A DNA stretch of 9,684 nucleotides from Beijerinckiaceae bacterium (GCA_947458675.1 CANHAW010000048.1:1-9684), one strand, 5' to 3'; positions 1-6,478 are shown, counted from the stretch's first letter. The notes: generated from the letters alone by a model not told the origin. Translations and numbers: made by a program.

Positions 1-660
1 GGCGTGCGGCGGATCGTCTGGTCGGGGGGCGCTTTGCCCGATGACCAATATGACGAATTCACCTTCGTCGCGCAGATCGCGCCTTATGTTGCCGGCCCGG
101 TCCATTTCCCGGTCGTGCAGAGCTGCGAAAAGGGCGAGCATCGCTGGGTGGAAATTCCCCAAGCAGGCCAAAGCCGCAGCGATCTGCGTGCACCAGCCGC
201 CGTTTTGCGCGTTGCCGCCAGCGAGCGCGCAGCCGCGCAGCACGGTTCTTTGCGCATTGAAAACAGCTGGTCGCGCGCAACGCCCGGTGGGGCAAGCGTG
301 GGTGCGGGCTATCTGACGATCCGCAATACCGGAACGACGCCTGAGCGCCTGATGGGTGGGACAACCGACATTGCCCAGCGCATCGAAGTGCATGAAATGT
401 CGATGGACAATGGCGTGATGAAAATGCGCGCGCTCGCCCGCGGCATTGAAATTCCCGCCGGCGGTTCGGTTGAGCTCAAGCCCGGCGGCTTTCACATCAT
501 GTTTATGGGCCTGAAGAGCGGATTGAAGGAAGGCGCGTCATTCCCGGCGACCTTGCAATTCGAAAAAGCCGGCGCCGTGCAAGTGCAATTCTCCGTTCAG
601 GGCATGGGCGCATCGTCAGGCGCTCCCGCCGGCGGCGGTCATGGGCATCACCACCATTGA
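1..660 (+). CDS. DUF1775 (YcnI-like) / PCu(A)C copper-chaperone fusion protein, 5' end outside window
   Basis: This is the C-terminal part of a predicted periplasmic copper-handling protein; the frame is open from base 1, so the signal peptide and most of the first domain lie outside. Codons about 2-60 match the end of DUF1775/YcnI proteins: WSGG, LPDDQYDEF, FPVVQSCEKG and HRWVEIP. After a short Ala/Ser-rich linker, codons about 80-200 form a complete PCu(A)C domain. Its copper ligands are visible as H131-x10-M142-x22-H165-x-M167 (codons counted from base 1); the family motif is H-x10-M-x21-H-x-M, so this one has one extra spacer residue. The protein ends in Gly/His-rich GGGHGHHHH, a likely additional metal site. 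PCu(A)C proteins deliver Cu(I) to periplasmic targets such as the CuA centre of cytochrome oxidase, and YcnI proteins bind Cu(II). It is unrelated in theme to the catabolic genes that follow. The GTG at base 4 is almost certainly not the start. Family assignment is firm; the exact partner is inferred. Confidence 0.88.
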   Translation, partial: GVRRIVWSGGALPDDQYDEFTFVAQIAPYVAGPVHFPVVQSCEKGEHRWVEIPQAGQSRSDLRAPAAVLRVAASERAAAQHGSLRIENSWSRATPGGASVGAGYLTIRNTGTTPERLMGGTTDIAQRIEVHEMSMDNGVMKMRALARGIEIPAGGSVELKPGGFHIMFMGLKSGLKEGASFPATLQFEKAGAVQVQFSVQGMGASSGAPAGGGHGHHHH

Positions 661-1449
661 TCAGCGACCCTTGAAAGACGGCGCGCGTTTTTCGGCAAAG
701 GCGCGCCGTCCCTCTGCATAATCCTCGCTGGCAAAACAGGCCGCGACCGCCTCATTCGCCAATTTGGGATCGCGCTGGGCTTCCGGCTTTGCGATTTCGC
801 GAAAAGCCAGCGCCATGGCTTTCAATGTCAGCGGCGCATGGGCGGCCATGCGTGCAAGATAGGCAGCACTTTCCGCCTCGAATTGCGCGAGCGGAAAAAC
901 ATGCGTGGCAACGCCAAGGCGCAAAGCCTCCTGCGCATCGAAAGTGCGGGCTGAATAGAGAATGTCGGCAGATGCGCCAAGTCCGATACGGCGCACCATG
1001 AAATCAATATTGGGATAGGCATAGCCAAGGCCCAATTTTGCGGCCGGAATGCAAAACCGCGCATCGTCGGCCGCCATGCGCAAATCGCAGGAGAGCGCCA
1101 AAGCCAGCCCGCCGCCGTAGCAAATGCCGCGAATCCGCGCGAGCGTTGGCTTTGGTCCAGAAGAGAGAGCGGCAAGCCCCGCGCGCACGGCTCTTTCATA
1201 GACATCCGCGCCCTCGGCATCCGATCTTTTCTCGCCGAATTGCGAAATATCCGCCCCCGCGCAAAAGGCGCGCTCCCCCGCGCCCTCGATGCAGATAACA
1301 CGCACCTCATCATCGGCGATGGCGCGGGCAACAAGATCGGGCAGAGCCGACCACATATCGAAACTCAAAGCGTTGAGCCGCGCCGGCTGGTTCAGCACAA
1401 GGCGCGCAATGCCGCCCTCGACCCGATAATCCACACGCGCCTCGCCCAT
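661..1449 (-). CDS. Enoyl-CoA hydratase/isomerase (crotonase) family protein lacking both catalytic glutamates
   Basis: A 262-residue crotonase-fold protein, full length for the family and expected to be cytosolic and to bind an acyl-CoA. The oxyanion-hole segments are present: AFCAGADI at residues 61-68 and RGICYGGGLAL at 107-117, followed by SCDLRMA. Aligned to classical enoyl-CoA hydratase, the positions of its two acid/base glutamates (E144 and E164 in the rat enzyme, 20 residues apart) are A116 and A136 here. Simple hydration of an enoyl-CoA by the standard mechanism is therefore unlikely; isomerase, hydrolase, decarboxylase or other crotonase chemistry is possible. Similar sequences with IPAAxLGLGY are, from memory, usually annotated just as enoyl-CoA hydratase. 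The ATG at 1449 has a good ribosome-binding site, AAGGA at 1458-1462 with an 8-nt spacer. It is transcribed divergently from the solute-binding protein gene and converges on the copper gene with zero spacing. The fold is certain; the reaction is unknown. Confidence 0.88.
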   Translation of the reverse strand: MGEARVDYRVEGGIARLVLNQPARLNALSFDMWSALPDLVARAIADDEVRVICIEGAGERAFCAGADISQFGEKRSDAEGADVYERAVRAGLAALSSGPKPTLARIRGICYGGGLALALSCDLRMAADDARFCIPAAKLGLGYAYPNIDFMVRRIGLGASADILYSARTFDAQEALRLGVATHVFPLAQFEAESAAYLARMAAHAPLTLKAMALAFREIAKPEAQRDPKLANEAVAACFASEDYAEGRRAFAEKRAPSFKGR

Positions 1450-1648
1450 ACAGGATTTCCTTCCCCAAACCGCCGGCCCTCACCTGAGGTTAAATATCCT
1501 CCGAAGGGCCGCAAGACGAGATGCGGCTAACCATCGCGTGAAGCTGGACCTTCCGGCCTTGCGGCGGGGTCGGGGGCTGGGCTAGGGAAAGACGTCCCGA
1601 ACGCCCCTCCCCCAAAAGGCGTAGAAGGACGCATGGAGGAAATTTCCG
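1450..1648. promoter_or_regulatory. Divergent intergenic region (crotonase gene / solute-binding protein gene)
   Basis: These 199 bp must hold the promoters of both flanking genes. The ribosome-binding sites are clear: AAGGA at 1458-1462 for the - strand gene and GGAGGA at 1635-1640, 8 nt before the ATG at 1649. An AT-rich patch at 1490-1498 lies inside a weak GAGG/CCTC dyad (1486-1501) and could be part of an operator or promoter. I could not assign -35/-10 elements with confidence. No regulator gene adjoins this region; the only one in the window is the LysR gene at 6479-7426. Confidence 0.5.
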
Positions 1649-2674
1649 ATGACCACCCGTTTCAAGATCGTGCTCGGTGCGGCCGCTCTTTCCGCCGGGC
1701 TTGCCGCAGGGTCCGGCGCCGCCCAGGCGCAGGCCGATTTCTACAAGGACAAGACGATCAATATTTACGTCGGCTATTCGACCGGCGGCGGCTATGACGT
1801 CTATGCGCGGACGCTGTCGCGCTTCCTCGGCCGCCATATTCCGGGCAATCCGACCGTCATCGTCACCAATATGCCCGGCGCAGGCAGCCTGCGCGCCGCC
1901 AATTGGATCTATAATGTCGCCCCCAAGGACGGCACCGTCATCGGCACGGTCGCCCGCGGCGCCGCCTTCGATCCGCTCTTCGGCCTGCCGGGCACGCAAT
2001 TCGATGCCACCAAATATACCTGGATCGGCTCGGCCAATGACGAAGTCTCGGTCTGCGTGTCGTGGCACACGTCGCAGGTGAAGACGTTCGACGACCTCCT
2101 GACCAAGGAAATGATCGTCGGCGGCACCGGCGGCAGTGCCGATACCGACCAGTTCCCGAAAGTCATCAATGGCGTTCTGGGCACGAAAATGAAGGTCATC
2201 GCCGGCTATCCGGGCGGCAATGACATCAATCTCGCCATGGAGCGCGGCGAAGTGCAGGGCCGCTGCGGCTGGTCCTGGTCGTCGGTGAAATCGACGCAGC
2301 CCGAATGGGTCCGCGACAAGAAGGTCAGCGTGCTCCTCCAGCTCTCGATGGAAAAGCACGAAGACCTGCCGAACATTCCCTCCGTGATCGAAAAGGCCAA
2401 GACCGAGGAAGACCGTCAGGTCCTCCAGCTCGTCTTCGCCCGCCAGATCATGGGCCGCCCCTTCATGGGCCCCCCGGGCATTCCGGCCGATCGCACCGCT
2501 ATGCTGCGCAAGGGCTTCATGGACGCGCTCAAGGACAAGGAATTGCTCGCCGAGGCCGACAAGGCCAAGCTCGAGATCACGCCGGTCGATGGGGCCACCA
2601 TCCAGAAACTGGTCGAAGATTCCTACAAGGTCTCGCCTGCCGTTGCCAAACGGGCTGGCGAACTGCTCAAGTAA
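1649..2674 (+). CDS. Bug/TctC-family periplasmic solute-binding protein (tripartite tricarboxylate transporter type)
   Basis: A 341-residue secreted binding protein, expected to capture a small carboxylate in the periplasm. The N-terminus is a Sec signal peptide: R4 and K6, a hydrophobic Ala/Gly/Leu core, and cleavage after AQA at residue 27 or 29. The mature part shows Bug-family landmarks: GYSTGGGYDVYAR (42-54, first ligand loop), NMPGAGS (74-80), APKDGTVIG (91-99), GGTGGSADT (158-166, second ligand loop) and GYPGGNDINLAMERGEV (186-202). C136 and C206 could form a disulfide. Classical TctC proteins work with the membrane subunits TctA and TctB; neither is in the window, so this is an orphan receptor, as is common in Bug-rich genomes. 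Codons strongly favour C- or G-ending forms, which suggests high expression. The start is fixed by GGAGGA 8 nt upstream. A terminator-like hairpin follows, then the ThDP enzyme gene. The ligand cannot be read from sequence; a dicarboxylate or aromatic acid is inferred from the neighbours. Confidence 0.92.
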   Translation: MTTRFKIVLGAAALSAGLAAGSGAAQAQADFYKDKTINIYVGYSTGGGYDVYARTLSRFLGRHIPGNPTVIVTNMPGAGSLRAANWIYNVAPKDGTVIGTVARGAAFDPLFGLPGTQFDATKYTWIGSANDEVSVCVSWHTSQVKTFDDLLTKEMIVGGTGGSADTDQFPKVINGVLGTKMKVIAGYPGGNDINLAMERGEVQGRCGWSWSSVKSTQPEWVRDKKVSVLLQLSMEKHEDLPNIPSVIEKAKTEEDRQVLQLVFARQIMGRPFMGPPGIPADRTAMLRKGFMDALKDKELLAEADKAKLEITPVDGATIQKLVEDSYKVSPAVAKRAGELLK

Positions 2675-2685
2675 GAGTAAAGTTC

Positions 2686-2712
2686 AAGGCGCGGCCCAAA
2701 GCCGCGCCTTTT
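2686..2712 (+). terminator. Intrinsic-type terminator after the solute-binding protein gene
   Basis: AAGGCGCGGC (2686-2695) pairs perfectly with GCCGCGCCTT (2701-2710) around a 5-nt loop, CCAAA. The 3' arm runs into TTTT (2709-2712). It begins 11 nt after the stop codon of the binding protein gene and lies 47 nt before the next start. The U tract is short, so readthrough is likely. This would set a high ratio of binding protein to the downstream ThDP enzyme, as seen in many transporter operons, or stabilise the 3' end of the first message. Confidence 0.75.
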
Positions 2713-2759
2713 CAATCCGCTGAACCGCCAACAAGAAACATACACCCAAGGGGAGAGAC

Positions 2760-4517
2760 ATGGGCCGTAATACAGACGACAAACTCCGCGGCTGGCAGTC
2801 CGACATTATTGTCGACCTGATCAAGCGCTACGATTTCGAATATATCGCGATGAACCCCGGCGCTTCTTTCCGCGGATTGCACGATTCGATCGTCAATTAC
2901 GGCAAGGAAGATCCGCCAATGCTGCTCTGCCAGCATGAAGAGATCGCCGTCCAGATCGCCCACGGCTATGCGAAAGCATCCGGCAAGCCGATGGCCGTCA
3001 TCCTGCACAATCTCGTTGGCCTGCTGCATGCGACCATGGCGATCTATTACGCCTATATTGACCGCGTGCCGATCTTCATCATGGGCGCCACCGGCCCGAT
3101 GGATGAAGGCAAGCGCCGCCCGCATATCGACTGGACGCATACGGCCCTCGTGCAGGGCAATGCGATCCGCGATTATGTGAAATGGGATTATCAGCCCTAT
3201 TCCATCGATGGCGTGCCGGAGAGCTTCGCCCGCGCCTATTCAGTCATGACGACCGAGCCGCAGGGCCCGATCTACATGTGCTATGATGCAGGCCTGCAGG
3301 AAGCCAAGCTCGAGCGCGAGATTCCGCTGCCGCCCGTTGCCTCCGTTGCAACGCCTTCGCCGATGATGCCCGATCCGCGCGCCATTGAGGCGATTGCCGA
3401 CAGGCTTCTGGCCTCCGACATGCCTTTGCTGATGCCCGAATATGTGGGCCGCCGCGAAGGTGGTTTTGAAGCCATGGTGAAACTGGCGGAAACTGCCGGC
3501 GCCGGCGTGTGGGATATCAACAATGCGTTGAACTTCCCCAACAAGCATCCGCTTTGCGTGTCGCTCGACAAGGGCGCGCTGAAAAATGTCGATCTCGTCG
3601 TCGGGCTCGATTGCAAAGATGTCGAAAAAGCCACGCGCGAATTGAATTCGACCACCCGCGAAATCCAGCCTGTTGTCGCACCAAACTGCGACTGGGTGGA
3701 AATGGGCTTTGCCGAAATCAACATGAGCAAATGGTCCATGGACTATTGCCGCATGCAGCCCTGCTCGGTGCGCGCTTTGGGCGACACGGCGCTTGGCATT
3801 CCTGCCTTGACCGACATGCTGCAGAAGAAGATCTCCAGCAATTCCGCGCTCAAGGACAAGATCGAAAAGCGCAAGGCGATCATCGGCAAGCGCCACGATG
3901 AGACCTGGGCCAAATGGCAGGAAGAGGCAAAGGCCGATTGGGACGCTGCGCCCATGACCGTGCCGCGCCTGTCTCACGAGGTCTGGGAAGTCATCAAGAA
4001 TGAGGATTGGGTTCTCACCGCCAATACGCTGAAGAACCAGGTCCGCAAGCAATGGGATTTCGACAAGCCCTATCGCCACCCCGGCGTCGAGCTTGGCACA
4101 TCCACGCAGATCGGCATGTCGATGGGCGTCGCACTGGCGCACAAGAAGCATGGCCGCATCGTTGTTGATCTGCAGCCCGATGGCGATCTGATGTTCGATG
4201 CGGGTGCGCTCTGGGTCGCGGCAAAGTACGAAATCCCGATGCTCATCGTGATGTACAACAACCGCGCCTATTACAACGATTGGGAACACCAGATCCGCAT
4301 GGCGCGCCTGCGCGGCACGGATGAGGCCAAGGCCCATATCGGCATGGATCTCTTCGGACCCGAGCCCGACTTCGCCGGACTTGCACGCTCGATGGGCGTG
4401 TGGGGCGAAGGCCCGGTCGAAGATCCCAAGGATGTCCGCGGCGCGCTCATGCGTGCGCTGGAAGTCGTCAAAAGCGGCAAGCCCGCGCTCGTCGACACGA
4501 TCACGCGCCACAGGTGA
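2760..4517 (+). CDS. Thiamine-diphosphate-dependent enzyme, benzoylformate decarboxylase/acetolactate synthase superfamily, substrate unknown
   Basis: A 585-residue cytosolic ThDP enzyme with the three-domain layout of the pyruvate oxidase/decarboxylase group. The Pyr domain (about 10-185) has NPGAS (32-36), the catalytic glutamate in QHEE (E60), GYAKASGKP (69-77) and H83 in LHN, aligning with H70 of benzoylformate decarboxylase. VKW-Y-P and PQGPIYM also recall that enzyme, but its active-site S26 aligns with A35. The PP domain (about 400-580) carries the cofactor motif as G475-D476-L477 with N500-N501, so the usual GDG is GDL; the Mg-binding Asp and Asn remain. The middle domain (about 200-350) is divergent and gives no clear FAD signature. 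Such enzymes decarboxylate 2-keto acids or make and break C-C bonds next to a carbonyl. It follows the binding protein gene by 85 bp, has its own ribosome-binding site (AGGGGAG, 2749-2755), and probably shares that promoter. Superfamily is certain; substrate and product are not. Confidence 0.88.
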   Translation: MGRNTDDKLRGWQSDIIVDLIKRYDFEYIAMNPGASFRGLHDSIVNYGKEDPPMLLCQHEEIAVQIAHGYAKASGKPMAVILHNLVGLLHATMAIYYAYIDRVPIFIMGATGPMDEGKRRPHIDWTHTALVQGNAIRDYVKWDYQPYSIDGVPESFARAYSVMTTEPQGPIYMCYDAGLQEAKLEREIPLPPVASVATPSPMMPDPRAIEAIADRLLASDMPLLMPEYVGRREGGFEAMVKLAETAGAGVWDINNALNFPNKHPLCVSLDKGALKNVDLVVGLDCKDVEKATRELNSTTREIQPVVAPNCDWVEMGFAEINMSKWSMDYCRMQPCSVRALGDTALGIPALTDMLQKKISSNSALKDKIEKRKAIIGKRHDETWAKWQEEAKADWDAAPMTVPRLSHEVWEVIKNEDWVLTANTLKNQVRKQWDFDKPYRHPGVELGTSTQIGMSMGVALAHKKHGRIVVDLQPDGDLMFDAGALWVAAKYEIPMLIVMYNNRAYYNDWEHQIRMARLRGTDEAKAHIGMDLFGPEPDFAGLARSMGVWGEGPVEDPKDVRGALMRALEVVKSGKPALVDTITRHR

Positions 4518-4563
4518 TGTGATCCAAAGGCGGCGCGGAAATCCATATGGCACCAGCCAAAGA

Positions 4564-4652
4564 TGGATTGCCGCGTCGCTTCGCTCCTCGCAATGACGAG
4601 CACTCAGGCCGCAGCCTTTCCACCGTCATTGCGAGCGAAGCGAAGCAATCCA
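4564..4652. repeat. Large imperfect intergenic palindrome (REP-like, CGTCATTGCGAG...GCAATCCA type)
   Basis: The left arm (4564-4598) reads TGGATTGCC...CGCAATGACG and the right arm (4624-4652) reads CGTCATTGCGAG...GCAATCCA. They are reverse complements apart from two small indels in the middle of the stem, with a loop of about 25 nt. It lies in the 171-bp gap between two convergent genes, where it could fold in either transcript. From memory, this consensus is a dispersed intergenic palindrome in Bradyrhizobium-like alphaproteobacteria. A second small dyad, AGAGCC/GGCTCT (4652-4671), surrounds a central CACGTG. Neither has a T tract. The rest of the gap shows nothing recognisable. Confidence 0.8.
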
Positions 4653-4688
4653 GAGCCCCACGTGAGGCTCTAGACGGCTTCGTCGAAT

Positions 4689-5564
4689 CTACCAGCCGTA
4701 AAGACGCGCCGGATTTTTGACGAGGATCTTTTCCTGCGTCGCTGCATCCTTGGCAAAGAGCGGAATGAGATCGACGAGATCGCCATCATTCGGCATGGAT
4801 TTGACATTGGGGTGAGGCCAGTCCGTGCCCCAGACGCATCGGTCGGGCGCAATCTCGACAAGCTTGGCAGCGAAAGGCGCTGCATCATGGAAGGGCGGGC
4901 CGGCGGATGAGACGCGCTCCGAACCGCAGACTTTCACCCAGGCCTTTTCATCATTCTTCATGAGATCGACAAGAATGCGGAACGGCTCCTGATCGAGACC
5001 GTCGGCGGCTTTCACGCGACCCATGTGATCGATGATGTAAGTGACGGGGAGTTTTTCGAGCATTTTGGCAAATTGCGGCAGATCGATCGCATCGAAATGC
5101 AGATTGAGATGCCAGCCCAAGGGCGCGATCATGGCCACAACGCGCTCGAAAACTTTCATATCCGGCACGCCGCCAAGATGGCGCACGAAATTGAAACGGC
5201 AGCCGCGAAAGCCGCCCTCGTGCAATTCGCGCAGGCCCTTGTCGGTAATCGTGTCGTCAATATTGGCAACAGCGCGATAGGCGCCATTGGAGACCGCGAT
5301 GGCATCCAGTGCAACGCGATTATCCGTGCCATGCGCGCTGGCATTGACGATCACTGCGCGCTCGACGCCGAGAATCTTGTGCAGCTTGCGAAAATCCTCC
5401 AGCGGCGCATCGGGCGGCGTATAGGTGCGATCCGGCGCATAGGGATATTTGTCGCCCGGCCCGAAAATATGGCAATGCGCATCGCAGGCATTTGGCGGCA
5501 GTTTGAATTTCGGCGTCTTCGTATTCGGATCGGGCCCGGGAATGGTCGGCTTGTAGCTTGTCAA
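4689..5564 (-). CDS. LigI-like amidohydrolase (2-pyrone-4,6-dicarboxylate lactonase family)
   Basis: A 291-residue TIM-barrel hydrolase of the Amidohydrolase_2 group. I chose TTG at 5564 as the start: GAGGAG (5571-5576) sits 6 nt upstream, overlapping the stop of the preceding gene, and the longer ATG frame from 5618 would overlap that gene by 44 bp. With this start, landmarks are D28-A-H30-C-H32-IFGP, Y48, S76 with HGTDN (78-82), GGFRGCRFNF with R123, DHMGR (H180, R183), R217 followed by AGPP, and GTDWPHPN (D248). These match, almost residue for residue, the active-site residues I recall for Sphingomonas LigI (H31, H33, Y49, S77, R124, H180, R183, R217, D248). One difference is H156 where LigI has Y156. 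LigI opens the lactone of pyrone dicarboxylate in 4,5-cleavage lignin-aromatic catabolism and is reported to work without a metal. Here LigJ and LigK are absent, so a related lactone is as likely. It is co-transcribed 10 bp after the DUF1932 dehydrogenase gene. Confidence 0.87.
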   Translation of the reverse strand: MTSYKPTIPGPDPNTKTPKFKLPPNACDAHCHIFGPGDKYPYAPDRTYTPPDAPLEDFRKLHKILGVERAVIVNASAHGTDNRVALDAIAVSNGAYRAVANIDDTITDKGLRELHEGGFRGCRFNFVRHLGGVPDMKVFERVVAMIAPLGWHLNLHFDAIDLPQFAKMLEKLPVTYIIDHMGRVKAADGLDQEPFRILVDLMKNDEKAWVKVCGSERVSSAGPPFHDAAPFAAKLVEIAPDRCVWGTDWPHPNVKSMPNDGDLVDLIPLFAKDAATQEKILVKNPARLYGW

Positions 5565-5570
5565 TGTCTT

Positions 5571-5576
5571 CTCCTC
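5571..5576 (-). promoter_or_regulatory. Ribosome-binding site GAGGAG that sets a TTG start for the amidohydrolase
   Basis: GAGGAG on the - strand overlaps the TGA stop (5575-5577) of the upstream dehydrogenase and stands 6 nt before the TTG at 5564-5562. This arrangement suggests translational coupling between the two genes and supports the shorter amidohydrolase. Confidence 0.75.
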
Positions 5577-6387
5577 ACAGGCCGGCCTTGCCTGCGCCAC
5601 GTTCCTGCGCAGCGGCAACAGCCAGTTCGAGCTCGTTCATCATGCCAAGATCGGCGACCATGGCTGCGGCCTCGCGCATTTCTGCACCGCGACGCACGCC
5701 ATGCTGACGCACACGGCCCGCCATATCGACCGAGAGTTTGCGCCAGTCAATGGAGGGATAGCTCGCATCGAGCGAGCCGAAAACTTCCGCCTCCACATTC
5801 CATTCCTTGGCCGCTTTGGCGCAATCGACGATCAAAGCCTCAATGCCCTTGATCATGATCGAGCGGCACAATTTCATGGCCGAGGCGCGTCCATATTCGC
5901 TGGCCACCGGCGTGATATTCATGCCCAGAGCATTGAGCTTTGGCGCCAGCTCCTGTGCCTGCGGCCCACCGCCGAGAATCTGCACTTTGATGCCGGGGCC
6001 GGGCACAGGCGCCATGACCGCGCCCTCCACATAATGCGCACCCGAGGCTGCGACGATTTTTGCCGCCTGCGCTTTGGTATTGGGCGCCGCCGAATTCACG
6101 TCGAGAAAAAACTGGCCGGACTTCAGCCATTTTGCGGCTTCGCCTGCAACCTCCTGCACCCTGTCAGCCGTGACGGCGGAAATAACAACATCTGCGCCCG
6201 CGCCTGCTTCAGCTGCGCTCATGCAGAGTGCGATTCCATCGCGCAGCGCCACGACGCGGTGCTTTTCGCTGCGAGCAGGATCAGCGAAAAGAATGTCATA
6301 GGTACGGACTTCACCGGCACCTCCCGCCAGCAATTCGCGGGCGAAAATCTGTCCGACTTCACCATAGCCGATCAGCGCAATTTTCAT
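5575..6387 (-). CDS. NAD(P)-dependent oxidoreductase with DUF1932 C-terminal domain (beta-hydroxyacid dehydrogenase superfamily)
   Basis: A 270-residue cytosolic dehydrogenase. The ATG at 6387 is preferred over the one at 6429: the Rossmann strand MKIALIGYGEVGQ starts there at once, and a purine-rich stretch (AGAAGAGAAGA) precedes it. The nucleotide loop is G7-Y-G9-E-V-G12, and D31 at the end of the second strand favours NAD over NADP, which is an inference. DVNSAAP (96-102) matches the substrate loop DxSTxxP of beta-hydroxyacid dehydrogenases, and K172 in ASAMK is the conserved catalytic lysine. The segment from about 165 on, with MIKGIEAL and a YPSIDW motif, fits the DUF1932 helical domain. 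This superfamily oxidises 3-hydroxyacids or reduces the matching semialdehydes. The gene is 10 bp upstream of the LigI-like hydrolase gene and 91 bp downstream of lysR, all on one strand, suggesting that hydrolase and dehydrogenase act on linked intermediates. Family is clear; the substrate is unknown. Confidence 0.87.
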   Translation of the reverse strand: MKIALIGYGEVGQIFARELLAGGAGEVRTYDILFADPARSEKHRVVALRDGIALCMSAAEAGAGADVVISAVTADRVQEVAGEAAKWLKSGQFFLDVNSAAPNTKAQAAKIVAASGAHYVEGAVMAPVPGPGIKVQILGGGPQAQELAPKLNALGMNITPVASEYGRASAMKLCRSIMIKGIEALIVDCAKAAKEWNVEAEVFGSLDASYPSIDWRKLSVDMAGRVRQHGVRRGAEMREAAAMVADLGMMNELELAVAAAQERGAGKAGL

Positions 6388-6478
6388 GGGTCTTCTCTTC
6401 TTCTCATGACTGCGTTCAGATTGCGCCACGGGGGCGCGTGAAGCAAATGACGGCTTTGTCTCGATTGATGAGCGCCAT
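6388..6478. promoter_or_regulatory. Gap between lysR and the dehydrogenase-amidohydrolase pair
   Basis: This 91-bp stretch could carry a promoter for the two downstream genes, or they may be read through from lysR. It holds a small GC dyad, GCGCC/GGCGC (6423-6427 and 6433-6437, loop 5), without a T tract, and the purine-rich stretch used as the dehydrogenase ribosome-binding site. A very weak - strand TTGCTT-N17-CAATCT pair is the only promoter-like spacing I noticed, and I do not rely on it. Confidence 0.35.

Noticed and set aside
1490..2359. A 289-codon open frame on the - strand opposite the solute-binding protein gene
   Set aside because: It is an antisense shadow with repetitive Asp/Gly/Arg/Ala composition, and it would run into the divergent promoter region. 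The + strand gene has a signal peptide, ribosome-binding site and family motifs.
3240..4553. A 437-codon open frame on the - strand opposite the ThDP enzyme gene
   Set aside because: It mirrors the codon-position GC bias of the real gene, has a low-complexity His/Asp/Arg-rich composition, shows no family motif, and the opposite strand has clear ThDP motifs.
4564..4652. CRISPR-like or insertion-sequence terminal repeats
   Set aside because: There are only two arms in inverted orientation, no spacers of regular size, no transposase frame between them and no visible target duplication.
4652..4684. Small dyads AGAGCC/GGCTCT and GACG/CGTC considered as a terminator for the amidohydrolase gene
   Set aside because: The stems are only 6 and 4 bp and lack a T tract on either strand, so I do not call a terminator.
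5025..6441. Two overlapping + strand open frames (275 and 246 codons) opposite the amidohydrolase and DUF1932 dehydrogenase genes
   Set aside because: Both are shadows without family features and would overlap each other; the - strand genes have clear active-site motifs.
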